Shown one piece after another: positions 17,229-25,286 of a DNA stretch of 64,000 nt (the first letter of the stretch is position 1; the number at the start of each line of letters is the position of its first letter). The notes under the pieces are model-generated. The model ran no database searches. It was not told where the DNA came from and saw nothing but the letters and a program-made list of their open reading frames with translations. The stretch comes from Luteibacter aegosomatis (GTDB lineage: Bacteria; Pseudomonadota; Gammaproteobacteria; Xanthomonadales; Rhodanobacteraceae): positions 3,398,001 through 3,462,000 of the forward strand of contig NZ_CP095740.1 of assembly GCF_023078455.1 (NCBI RefSeq), in the 5' to 3' direction. The position numbers were made by a program, and so were the translations under genes.

Positions 17229-18899
17229 CTACATCAGCTTATAGCTGAAGGTGAGGTTCCAGCGTTTTTCCCGCGTATTGCTCTCGGGCGGTTTATCCCC
17301 CGTCGGCTTCGCCAGCGCGAAGTCGATCGAATAGTGTTTCGAGTCCGATACACGCAGGCCGACGGCCGCCGAATCCAGCTTGTCGATCAGCGGCCGCGCA
17401 CCGTTCAGATAGACGCGGGCGCTCTGATAGGCCACGTAAGGCACGATCGACTTGATCCAGGACAGCCCCGGGACGAAGGCCCGGTTCACCTCCACCGACG
17501 CGGCCCAACCGCTGTCGCCCGCCGCGTCGCCCGGGTCGTAGGCGTAGGCGTAGCTCGGGCCGCCGAAGTTGATCTGCTCGGTGGACGGCAGGGTGTCGTC
17601 GCTGTACTGGCCGGTCATGCGCAGCACCGTGCCGAACTTGTGCGCCCACTGCTCCGACCACGATCCGCTCATCATGTACCGGGTGAACGACACGTCGGGC
17701 AACGTCGTCGCGACGCCGCCGGCGACGTTGGTGAGCGCACGCGAATAGGCCCCCAACGAATCGAAGCCGTGCGCCGCGGCGACGCTGAACTGCACGGTGC
17801 GCTTCGGCGCCACGCGCAACCAGGCCAGTTCGGCATTGAGCACGCGCACGCTGGACTGCAAGGCGATCATGACGCCCGTGTCGACGTTGCGATAACGATC
17901 GTCCTGCTTCGAGCCGTAGATCCCCATCGTCAGGTTCAGGCGCTTCGTGTTGGTGAGCACGAGGGGATAGATGGTCGAGAGCGCAAGGCGATCCGCCGTG
18001 ATGCGATGATCGATGTACGAAGGCAGCTGGTTGTTGTCGGTATCCGGGGTGCCCCAGAACCGGCTGGCGTCCACCCTGCCCTGCCACCCCCGCGATCCGA
18101 TCGGCTCAAGCCAGCCGGCGGCATAGAAGCGCTGGCCCCCGCCGTTCGGAAACAGCGTGGAAAGGCTCAGCTGCTCGCCCAGGGGCGTCGCGCCGTTCTC
18201 GAGCACGTTGAACACGCCCTGCGTCCCGGGATGGTTGAAATCCAGTCCATAGCTCACGTCGTAGCGCTGCCGCTTGACGCTCAGGTCGAGGCTCGTCGCG
18301 CCGTCGGTGGTGGTCGGCGGAGGCACGTTCGCCCCCACCTGCACGCCCGGCAACTGGCCGAGCAACTGCGTGTAACGTTCGAACGTCTCCTGCCGCAAGG
18401 GACGTTCGCCCATCACGTGGTTCGCCATGGCGCGGATGCGATTTTCCATGTTGCCGGCGTCGCCGGTGATCTTGACCTCGGCGACGTAGCCCTCCACCGC
18501 GGTGATCTTCACCACGCCGTTGGAGAACGTCTGCGCGGGCACGAAAGCGAACGAGAGCGCGTAGCCCTTGTCCTTGTACATCGCCGTGACCTTGTTTGCC
18601 GTCTCGATGAGGTCGCGCACGGTGACGGACTTGCCGCGCATCGGCGCGAAGAGATCGGCCACGGCGGAGAAAGGAATCGACTTCACGCCGGTCACGTCGA
18701 AACGCGACGGCGTGACGTGCGTAGCGAGCAAGGCCTCCATCGCCTGTGTCGGCGCCTGCACGTTGACCTGCACCGAGGGCGCCTGCTTCGGCGTTTCCGC
18801 GCGGGGAAGGGTCTGCAAGGGGTTGGCGGGGACGCGCACCTGGGCGGGCGCGGAGCACACGACGGTCATGCCGAGTAGGCACCCGAACCATCGATTCAT
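17229..18899 (-). CDS. TpsB/FhaC-type outer-membrane transporter (ShlB family)
   Basis: The 556-residue protein belongs to the Omp85-like two-partner secretion transporters. A signal peptide (MNRWFGCLLGMTVVCSAPAQ) is followed by a Pro-rich linker, POTRA regions (FDVTGVKSIPFSAVADLF; AVEGYVAEVKITG, about residues 60-190), and a 16-strand-type barrel of about 350 residues ending in WNLTFSYKLM. TpsB proteins export a large partner carrying an N-terminal TPS domain. None is present nearby. The upstream gene on the same strand instead encodes a glycine-rich lipoprotein. A terminator hairpin lies between the two, so coupling is by neighbourhood only. Confidence 0.9.
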   Translation of the reverse strand: MNRWFGCLLGMTVVCSAPAQVRVPANPLQTLPRAETPKQAPSVQVNVQAPTQAMEALLATHVTPSRFDVTGVKSIPFSAVADLFAPMRGKSVTVRDLIETANKVTAMYKDKGYALSFAFVPAQTFSNGVVKITAVEGYVAEVKITGDAGNMENRIRAMANHVMGERPLRQETFERYTQLLGQLPGVQVGANVPPPTTTDGATSLDLSVKRQRYDVSYGLDFNHPGTQGVFNVLENGATPLGEQLSLSTLFPNGGGQRFYAAGWLEPIGSRGWQGRVDASRFWGTPDTDNNQLPSYIDHRITADRLALSTIYPLVLTNTKRLNLTMGIYGSKQDDRYRNVDTGVMIALQSSVRVLNAELAWLRVAPKRTVQFSVAAAHGFDSLGAYSRALTNVAGGVATTLPDVSFTRYMMSGSWSEQWAHKFGTVLRMTGQYSDDTLPSTEQINFGGPSYAYAYDPGDAAGDSGWAASVEVNRAFVPGLSWIKSIVPYVAYQSARVYLNGARPLIDKLDSAAVGLRVSDSKHYSIDFALAKPTGDKPPESNTREKRWNLTFSYKLM

Positions 18900-18970
18900 G
18901 GAAACTCCCTGCGAGCGATGCCGGACTTCACCCTAGCCGGGCGATATCGAAGACGATGCGCGTTTACGGA

Positions 18971-19000
18971 AAACGGGCGGTACGTTGCGTACCGCCCGTT
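18971..19000 (-). terminator. Terminator after the glycine-rich lipoprotein gene
   Basis: A perfect 12-bp stem (AACGGGCGGTAC at 18972-18983, GTACCGCCCGTT at 18989-19000) with loop GTTGC is followed on the minus strand by TTTTCC. It lies 10 bases past the lipoprotein stop and before the TpsB gene. Partial read-through into TpsB is possible. Confidence 0.8.
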
Positions 19001-19009
19001 CGCTTTCCA

Positions 19010-20716
19010 TCAGCGCCGCTTGCCGCCCAACGCATTGCCGAGGCCGTTGAGCAGGCCCTCGACTGGGTTGGTCTGGGCGCTGCCGCCGCTACCGCCGGTC
19101 GTGTTGGTCACGGTCGACACGGTATTCGTCACGCCACTCACCACCCCGCTGACGAGACCGCTCACCGGGTTCTGGCTCGCACCGCCGGTACCACCACTGG
19201 CCGCACCGCCGACCGCCGCGACCGTGCCCGTCACGCCGTTCACCAGGCCGCCGACGAGACCGCCGCCCGCGCCCGACTGGCCCGAGATACCGGTCGCGTC
19301 CGCCACCGTGTTGACGAGGTTATTGACTGGATTGGTGATAGCAGAGACCGGACTCGTCGGTGAAGTCACCGCCGCGACGGTCTCACCCGCCTTGCCGACC
19401 AGGCCCACCACCGGGTTGGTCACCGGGGAGAGCGCCGCTAGCGGGCTAGAGGGGTTCGTGAGGTTGCCGACCAGGCCGGCCGCGCCGTCGAGCGCGGCGT
19501 TTACGCCCGCGCCCGTGTTGGCGATGGTGGCGTTGGTGCCCCCCGCTTTCCCCAGGCCGCTGTTGAGCGCACCGCTGACGCCGGCGAGCGTACTGCCCGT
19601 ATCCTGCACGGCCTGACCCGCGAGCGTCGTCAGGCTACCAAGCTGACCTGGCACCTGCGCTCCCGACACGTCCTTGCCGAGGTTGGTAACCCCCTGGGCG
19701 ACGCCACCGGTGAGGCCACCCGCCGCCGTTCCGGTCGCCGCGACGAGATTGCCGGATGCGATCGGCGACGTGCTGTTTCCTACGGACGAGGCGATCGGGT
19801 TCAGTACGTCGCTCACCGTCTGTGTCAGCGAGTCGCCTACGCCCGTACCGAACGCACCACCGAGTTGGTCGCCCAGGTGATCGACGCCATCGCCGATCTT
19901 GCCGACCAACGAACCGGCCGCCGACGTGATGGGAGCGATGGGCGTGCCGCCACCGACGGTGGCCACGCCGTCGCCGAGGTCCTGCACCGCGGCGCCCGTG
20001 TAATTCACCACGTTGCCGAGGCTGCCGGCCGTGGTGCCGACGGGATTGTCGATGTTGCCGGTCTGGCCGAGGCCGCTGCTCAGGCCGTTGCCGAGCGCCG
20101 TCACGGCCTGGCCCAGATCGTCGACGACGTTGCCCGCGGAAGCCGTCAGGCCGCCGGTCCCGCCAAGCGCGGTCACGGCCGGAATCTGGGTACCCACGCC
20201 GGAGACGGTACCGCCGACGGAGGAGACGATGTTGCCGAGGCCGGTGCTCACGGCGCCGACGGCGTTGCTGGCCGGCGTGGGCGTACCGCCACCGCTGCCG
20301 CCGCCACCGTTGTCTCCGCCGCCTCCGTTTCCGCCGCCGCCATTGTCACCGCCGCCGGTGCCGCCTCCATTTCCGCCGCCACCGCCACCGTTGCCACCGC
20401 CGCCCGTGCCGCCGCCACCGGTATCGCCACCGCCACCGCCAGCGCCGGTCCCCCCGGTGCCGCCCCCATTATTGCCGCCGCCCGAGCCGCCTGTATTGTC
20501 GCCGCCCGAATTGTTGCCGCCGCCGGTGCCGCCCCCGTTATCGCCCGCACCGCCACCGTTGTCGCCGGCGCCGCCCGGGTTCACGGTGGTGCCGCCACCG
20601 CCACCCGAATGCGTCGAACCATGGCCGCTGCAGGCGGTGATCGACACCATCGCCGCGAGCATGCAGCTCGCGAGCACGGTGCGTGAAAGAGTCCTGCCGA
20701 AAGTCTTCTCGCCCAT
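19010..20716 (-). CDS. Glycine-rich repetitive lipoprotein, collagen-like type
   Basis: The 568-residue protein carries a lipoprotein signal with lipobox SITAC (Cys29). Residues about 35-150 are almost only Gly, Asn, Asp and Thr (GGGTGG, GGDNGG runs). The rest is a low-complexity series of Val/Leu/Gly/Asn-rich pseudo-repeats of about 25-35 residues (LGNVV, AGLVG, PVSGLVSGVV). No TPS or adhesin domain is recognisable. Such proteins are often annotated as collagen-like triple-helix-repeat proteins beside ShlB/FhaC genes. The start at ATG 20716 is fixed by GGGGAGATCGAA just before it. Surface exposure is inferred, not shown. Confidence 0.8.
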   Translation of the reverse strand: MGEKTFGRTLSRTVLASCMLAAMVSITACSGHGSTHSGGGGGTTVNPGGAGDNGGGAGDNGGGTGGGNNSGGDNTGGSGGGNNGGGTGGTGAGGGGGDTGGGGTGGGGNGGGGGGNGGGTGGGDNGGGGNGGGGDNGGGGSGGGTPTPASNAVGAVSTGLGNIVSSVGGTVSGVGTQIPAVTALGGTGGLTASAGNVVDDLGQAVTALGNGLSSGLGQTGNIDNPVGTTAGSLGNVVNYTGAAVQDLGDGVATVGGGTPIAPITSAAGSLVGKIGDGVDHLGDQLGGAFGTGVGDSLTQTVSDVLNPIASSVGNSTSPIASGNLVAATGTAAGGLTGGVAQGVTNLGKDVSGAQVPGQLGSLTTLAGQAVQDTGSTLAGVSGALNSGLGKAGGTNATIANTGAGVNAALDGAAGLVGNLTNPSSPLAALSPVTNPVVGLVGKAGETVAAVTSPTSPVSAITNPVNNLVNTVADATGISGQSGAGGGLVGGLVNGVTGTVAAVGGAASGGTGGASQNPVSGLVSGVVSGVTNTVSTVTNTTGGSGGSAQTNPVEGLLNGLGNALGGKRR

Positions 20717-20866
20717 TTCGATCTCCCCGAACGCAGCAGCGTTCCGTATGAGCCCCTGCCTAGGAGCGACACCCGGACTGAGACCCACGTCACAGCCTTG
20801 GACCCATCTAAGTCCGCTGGGGAAAGATCGATTACGCAAAATTGGCAGGCAAAACGACTTCCGTTA

Positions 20867-20909
20867 GGCCAAATCGGCCAAACATGAAAACATGTCGTGA
20901 CAGTGTCAA
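20867..20909 (-). promoter_or_regulatory. Promoter and operator-like palindromes of the glycine-rich lipoprotein gene
   Basis: On the minus strand a perfect -35 hexamer TTGACA (20909-20904) is followed after 17 bases by CATGTT (20886-20881) as a weak -10. The palindrome ACATG-AAAA-CATGT spans 20882-20895, between and over the -10. A second one, GGCC-AAATC-GGCC (20867-20879), covers the expected start of transcription. These positions suit repressor binding, which is an inference. The leader to the start codon would be about 155 bases. Confidence 0.5.
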
Positions 20910-21040
20910 AAAGCTTTGATTTAGATCGAGAAAAGCTTAGTTTTTGATCGAAGCGACGTGTATTTGACGGCCTCGGCCATTGCCCGCTGCGGCACCGGCC
21001 TGCGCGGAGGCGTCGAGGTCCCCTTCTGGCGGATCCGCAT

Positions 21041-21064
21041 AAAAAAACGCCCCGCGAGGGGCGT
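21041..21064 (-). terminator. Terminator of the chemotaxis operon
   Basis: ACGCCCC-TCGC-GGGGCGT type stem (21047-21064) followed on the minus strand by seven T residues (21041-21047). It lies 10 bases after the STAS gene and closes the run of chemotaxis genes. Confidence 0.92.
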
Positions 21065-21074
21065 TTCCGTGACT

Positions 21075-21380
21075 TCAATGCACGGTGAAAAGCTTATCGA
21101 AGCCGGCGATGCGCAGCGTGTTGCGCAACTGCGCGCTGGCGTTGACCAGGCGGATCTCCGCGCGGTCGCCGCCGGCGTGTTCGCGAAGGAGCATCAGCAT
21201 GCCCAGCGCGGAGCTGTCCATGGTATTGACCTCTTCCAGGTCGAGCACGTAACTGCGCGCGGCGGGCACGTCACCCAGGCACACGTCGTGGAAGGCGCGA
21301 TGGATGGAGAAGTCGAAGCGATCGCCCAGGTGGAGCGTGAGCGTGCCCTGTTCGGTATCGTGGTGGACGTTGATGGCCAT
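21075..21380 (-). CDS. STAS-domain protein (anti-sigma-antagonist type)
   Basis: This 101-residue single-domain protein has the STAS fold of SpoIIAA-like antagonists. The conserved segment VNTMDSSALGMLMLLREHAG contains the serine that is phosphorylated in regulatory STAS proteins. It is the last gene of the chemotaxis run, 11 bases after the MCP-like gene. A second STAS gene opens the run at 30.5 kb. No anti-sigma kinase of the SpoIIAB/RsbW type is in the window, so the partner is unknown. CheA-like or MCP partners are possible, as inferred from position. Confidence 0.88.
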   Translation of the reverse strand: MAINVHHDTEQGTLTLHLGDRFDFSIHRAFHDVCLGDVPAARSYVLDLEEVNTMDSSALGMLMLLREHAGGDRAEIRLVNASAQLRNTLRIAGFDKLFTVH

Positions 21381-21391
21381 GATGGAATCCC

Positions 21392-22570
21392 TCAGAACAG
21401 GTCGATGTCGCCGGCGGCCATGGACTGCTGCAACGCAGGGCCGCGCGAGCGCAGGCGGGCGCGTTCGCGCTGCTCGGCCAGGCGGGCGCGCACGCGCTGG
21501 GCGCGGGCATTCAGTTCGCTGGCGTCGGCCGGCACGCAGGCCAGTTCTTCGATGTCGCGCGTGCAGTCGGCGGTGATTTCCTGCAGTTCCACCAGGCGCG
21601 TGCGCGTCTGGTGCAGGAGCTGGCTGAGGATGTCCTCGAACTGCAGCGAGCGGATGGTGGTGGAAACGTCGTTGCCCAGGCCGCGGTTGATGGTGGCGGC
21701 CTCGTCCGCGGCGGCGCTGGTGCGCGCGTTCGACTCGGTGATGCTCGACATCATGTCGTCGATATCGCCCTTGGCCTGCAAGGCCACGTTCATATCCTGC
21801 GAGGCCATGTGGCCGACCAGTTCACGCAGGTGTTCCATCGCGGTGCGCGAGCGCTCCACGTGGGTGCCGATCTTCTCGTTGAACTGGTTGCTGTGCTGGG
21901 CGAGGTTGCGGATCTCACCCGCTACCACCGCGAAGCCGCGGCCGGATTCGCCCGCGCGCGCCGCTTCGATGGCGGCGTTGAGCGCCAGCAGGTTGGTTTC
22001 CTCGGCGATGGTGTTCACGTTCTTCAGCAGCGCGAACACGGCGTCCATTTCCTTCGCCATGCCATCGATGCGGTAGACGATGCGCAGGCTCTCACGGGAG
22101 AGCTGCACGATGAGGCCCACGAAATGTTCTAGCAGCCCGGCCGTGCGGGAGGCGAAGTCCTGCACCGAGATGCCCTTGCCGCCGCTCTCGATGATCTCGC
22201 TGAGCAGCTTCTGCTGCTTGCCGGTCTTCTGCGACAGGCCGTTGAAGCCGCCACCGAGTTCGGCCACGGCGTCGCGCAGCAGGTCGAGCGCCTGGTTCAG
22301 CTCGCGGCTGGCGTGGCCGAGTTCGTCGACGATGGCGCTGCGCACGTCTTCCATCGCCTCGCGCACCGAGGCCTCGTCGCTGGACGCGGTGTTGAGCACC
22401 ACTTCCACCTCGGGCAACGGCGCCGGGCGCAGGGCGATGGCGATCCACGTGGCGGCCAGCAGCGCCACCACGACGGGAGCGACCCAGGCCGCGTGGAACA
22501 CCAGGACCAGGAGCAGCGCCACGACGCTGGCGGCGAAGCCGATGCTGCGTTCGTTCTTGGGAATGACCAT
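21392..22570 (-). CDS. Membrane-anchored MCP-like signalling protein without sensor domain
   Basis: The 392-residue protein begins with two closely spaced membrane helices (about residues 10-27 and 29-47) with almost no periplasmic loop, so it has no extracellular ligand domain. The MCP signalling hairpin follows, with tip [20 protein letters not shown] and [15 protein letters not shown]. Usual tips read QTN where this one reads ETN. After the hairpin comes an unusual C-terminal part ([20 protein letters not shown], then an Arg/Glu-rich helix) that recalls CheZ-like helical segments. The last residues are GDIDLF, similar to the CheD tail (GEVELF). It may report an internal or membrane signal. 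It lies 17 bases after cheB. Confidence 0.85.
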   Translation of the reverse strand: MVIPKNERSIGFAASVVALLLVLVFHAAWVAPVVVALLAATWIAIALRPAPLPEVEVVLNTASSDEASVREAMEDVRSAIVDELGHASRELNQALDLLRDAVAELGGGFNGLSQKTGKQQKLLSEIIESGGKGISVQDFASRTAGLLEHFVGLIVQLSRESLRIVYRIDGMAKEMDAVFALLKNVNTIAEETNLLALNAAIEAARAGESGRGFAVVAGEIRNLAQHSNQFNEKIGTHVERSRTAMEHLRELVGHMASQDMNVALQAKGDIDDMMSSITESNARTSAAADEAATINRGLGNDVSTTIRSLQFEDILSQLLHQTRTRLVELQEITADCTRDIEELACVPADASELNARAQRVRARLAEQRERARLRSRGPALQQSMAAGDIDLF

Positions 22571-22587
22571 GATGGAAGTCTCGTTCT

Positions 22588-23685
22588 TCAGGTGCCGACG
22601 CGGGCGGCGGCGGAAACGGGTGTATGGGCCAGTTCGAGCAGGCGGGCGGCGATCGCGTCCAGCGGAAGCATCTCGGCGGCGGCACCGGCCTTCCAGGCGG
22701 CGCCGGGCATGCCCCACACCACCGAGCTGGCTTCGTCCTGGACGAGCGTGGGCGCACCGCTCTCCTTCAATTCGCCCAGGCCGCGCGCGCCGTCGTCGCC
22801 CATGCCGGTGAGCAGGCAGCCGATGGTGGCGGCGCCGACGCTGGCGGCCATGGAACGGAACAGCACGTCCACCGAGGGCTTGTGCCGGTTCACCGGCGGG
22901 CCGTCGTGCAGGCGGCAGACGTGGCGGGCGCCGTCCCACATCACCAACAGGTGCTGGCTGCCGGGGGCGATGTAGACGTGGCCGGCCTGTATGGGCTGGC
23001 CGTCGCGGGCCTCGCACACCTTCATCGCCGAGCAGGTGTCCATGCGCGCCGCGAAGGGGCCGCTGAAGGCGGCGGGGATGTGCTGGGTGATCACGATGGG
23101 CGGCGCCGTGGGCGGCATCGCCTCGAGCACCACGCGGATCGCCTCGGTGCCGCCGGTGGAGGCGCCGATGGCGATGATGCGCGTGCCGCCGCGCGTACCC
23201 GGCGTCTGCGCGCGCGGCAGCACGGCATCGGCGGACAGGCGCGGCGCCACGTCGAGCCGGGTGACGGTCGAACGCTCGCGCGGCTTCGCGCCGGCGGCGA
23301 GACGAACCTTGGCGCAGATCTCCGGCGCATGCTCCATGAAGGTGTTGGCCAGGTCGGCGGCGGGCTTGGTGAAGAAATCCACCGCGCCCAGTTCCAGCGC
23401 GCGCAGGGTCACGTCGGCGCCTTTCTCGGTCAGCGTGGACACCATCACCACCGGCATCGGCCGCAGGCGCATCAGGTTCTCGAGGAAGGTCAGGCCGTCC
23501 ATGCGCGGCATCTCGACGTCGAGCGTGAGCACGTCGGGGTTGAGCGCCTTGATCTTCTCGCGCGCGATCAGCGGGTCCGGCGCGGCGCCCACCACTTCGA
23601 TGCCCGGATCGGACTCGAGCATGGTGGTCAGCACCTTACGGACCAGGGCCGAATCGTCGACGATGAGGACGCGTACTTTCTGCAT
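22588..23685 (-). CDS. cheB: Chemotaxis methylesterase/deamidase CheB
   Basis: The 365-residue response regulator removes methyl groups from receptors. The receiver domain has the acidic pair in LIVDDSA and the phosphorylated Asp56 in [12 protein letters not shown]. The linker is Arg-rich. The C-terminal esterase has catalytic serine in [13 protein letters not shown], histidine in ITQHIP and aspartate in [12 protein letters not shown]. It is downstream of cheD with 72 bases between. ATG 23685 gives the standard [13 protein letters not shown] start. Confidence 0.96.
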   Translation of the reverse strand: MQKVRVLIVDDSALVRKVLTTMLESDPGIEVVGAAPDPLIAREKIKALNPDVLTLDVEMPRMDGLTFLENLMRLRPMPVVMVSTLTEKGADVTLRALELGAVDFFTKPAADLANTFMEHAPEICAKVRLAAGAKPRERSTVTRLDVAPRLSADAVLPRAQTPGTRGGTRIIAIGASTGGTEAIRVVLEAMPPTAPPIVITQHIPAAFSGPFAARMDTCSAMKVCEARDGQPIQAGHVYIAPGSQHLLVMWDGARHVCRLHDGPPVNRHKPSVDVLFRSMAASVGAATIGCLLTGMGDDGARGLGELKESGAPTLVQDEASSVVWGMPGAAWKAGAAAEMLPLDAIAARLLELAHTPVSAAARVGT

Positions 23686-23757
23686 GGGCTCTCGCCGCTG
23701 GGTTGCTGGACATCCTCGTCGGCGGGCCGACCGGATCATGAATCGCGAAATGGAGCG

Positions 23758-24417
23758 TCAGAACAGCTCCACCTCTCCCTTTATCGGATCGTCGGCCAAT
23801 CGCTTGAGGTATCGCTTCTCGCGATCGGCCAGATGGGTGTCGTGCGTGGCGCGCAACTGGCGCACGCGCACCCGTCCGCTCACCGGGAAGAACTGCACGT
23901 GGCGCGGGTAGATGTCGCCCACGTCGGCCGCGCAGAGCTTCAGCTTTTCGGTGGCGATGTAACGCTGCACGAAGGCGATGTTGCGCTGGCCGATGTCGGT
24001 CATGGTGGACAGCACGCGGCCGCCGCCGAAGATCTTCACTTCGAGGTCGTCGCGCCGACCGCCCGCCTTGAGGATCGCATTGATCAGCTGTTCCATCGCG
24101 TCGTTGCCGTAACGCGCGGCGCGGCCGACGGTGGAACTCCAGCTGTCGCGCTCGCCGGCGGGCTCGGGCAGCATGAAGTGGTTCATGCCACCGATGCGCC
24201 GCTTCGTGTCGCGCACGCAGGCCGACACGCACGAGCCGAGCACGGTGGAGATCATCTCTTCCTGCGTGCTCACGTAGAACTCGCCGGGCAGGATCTTCAC
24301 CGTGACCACTTCCTGGGCGGGATCCCAGAAGCGGCGCAGGTGCTCGAATCCCGGCAACACGCTCTTGGGATCGAAACCGGCGAAGGTGCGCGGCAGCGCG
24401 ACGGCGGTGTCGCTCAT
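23758..24417 (-). CDS. cheD: Chemoreceptor glutamine deamidase CheD
   Basis: The 219-residue enzyme deamidates receptor glutamines and can bind CheC-type phosphatases. The catalytic cysteine is in VLGSCVSACVRD, the histidine in GGMNHFMLPE, and the typical KIFGGGRVL and NIAFVQRYI segments are present. It is slightly longer than B. subtilis CheD (166) because of an N-terminal extension (residues 1-45) and a C-terminal tail ending KGEVELF. The start codon overlaps the cheR stop (ATGA), so the two are translationally coupled. Confidence 0.95.
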   Translation of the reverse strand: MSDTAVALPRTFAGFDPKSVLPGFEHLRRFWDPAQEVVTVKILPGEFYVSTQEEMISTVLGSCVSACVRDTKRRIGGMNHFMLPEPAGERDSWSSTVGRAARYGNDAMEQLINAILKAGGRRDDLEVKIFGGGRVLSTMTDIGQRNIAFVQRYIATEKLKLCAADVGDIYPRHVQFFPVSGRVRVRQLRATHDTHLADREKRYLKRLADDPIKGEVELF

Positions 24418-25283
24418 GTACGTTTCCGGTAGACCGTGCGGCCGATCAGGTCGAAGTCGTCGGACAGTCCATACATGGATTCCGAATGACCCAGGAACAG
24501 GTAGCCGCGGCTTTCCAGCATGCCGGCGTAACGGGAGAACAGTCGCTGCTTCGTCGGCTTGTCGAAATAGATGACGACGTTGCGACAGAAGATGGCGTCG
24601 AACTTGCCCTGCATGGGCCATTCGTGGAGCAGGTTGAGCGGCTGGATGGTCACCAGCTCGCGCAGGCGCGGGTGCACGCGGGCATAGCCGTCGTAGCTCC
24701 CCTCGCCGCGCTGGAACCAGCGCTTGCGGCGTGCTTCGCTCACGCCGCCCAGGCGGTCCACCGGGTACACGCCCTTGCGCGCGGTTTCCAGCGCCTGCGG
24801 CGAGAGGTCGGTGGCGAGGATCTTGGCGTCGATGGTCGTGCCCGTGCGCTCGAGCGCCTCGGCCAGCACCATCGCCAGGGCATACGGTTCTTCGCCGGTG
24901 GAACAGCCCGCCGACCAGATGCGCAGGCGGCCGCCACGCTTTTCGTCGAACCAGCGCGGCAGCAGTTCGTCCACGAGCAGGTCGTAGTGGTGCATCTCGC
25001 GGAAGAACGAGGTGACGTTGGTGCTGATGCAACTGGCCAGTTCGCCCAGCTCGGAGGCCGGATCGCGACGCAGCAGGTCGCAATAGGCGGCGAAACCGGA
25101 CAGGTTCAGCGCGCGCAGGCGTCGCAGCAGACGGCCCTGCACGAGCTGGCGCTTGTGCTCGCCCAGCGAGATGCCGCACTGCTGCAACACGAACTCACGC
25201 AGGAAACCGAACTCGGCGTCGCCGAGGCTGGGTCCTTGGGCGCCCGCCGCGGCGGCATCGCCGTTGTCGACGAGCGCGTTCAT
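24414..25283 (-). CDS. cheR: Chemotaxis methyltransferase CheR
   Basis: The 289-residue SAM-dependent enzyme methylates receptor glutamates. The N-terminal all-helical domain contains the Arg-rich stretch GRLLRRLRALNL. The SAM-binding motif is LRIWSAGCSTGEEPYALAM, and IFCRNVVIYFDK plus LGHSESMYGL complete the signature. It sits 3 bases after the MCP gene and overlaps cheD by 4 bases. The receptor just upstream ends in VWKEF, a plausible CheR docking pentapeptide. Confidence 0.97.
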   Translation of the reverse strand: MNALVDNGDAAAAGAQGPSLGDAEFGFLREFVLQQCGISLGEHKRQLVQGRLLRRLRALNLSGFAAYCDLLRRDPASELGELASCISTNVTSFFREMHHYDLLVDELLPRWFDEKRGGRLRIWSAGCSTGEEPYALAMVLAEALERTGTTIDAKILATDLSPQALETARKGVYPVDRLGGVSEARRKRWFQRGEGSYDGYARVHPRLRELVTIQPLNLLHEWPMQGKFDAIFCRNVVIYFDKPTKQRLFSRYAGMLESRGYLFLGHSESMYGLSDDFDLIGRTVYRKRT

Positions 25284-25286
25284 CGA

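Larger units (their letters stand above)
20717..21074. other. AT-rich intergenic regulatory region
   Basis: This 358-base gap is notably AT-rich from 20820 to 20960 against a GC-rich background. It holds a minus-strand promoter candidate for the glycine-rich lipoprotein (20881-20909), two small palindromes around it, a direct repeat AAGCTTTT on the minus strand near 20910-20940, and the chemotaxis terminator (21041-21064). No gene is seen. Confidence 0.7.

Noticed and set aside
19010..20716. Plus-strand proline-rich protein opposite the glycine-rich lipoprotein gene
   Set aside because: The Pro-rich frame is the complement of poly-Gly codons. The minus-strand gene has a ribosome-binding site, lipobox and terminator.
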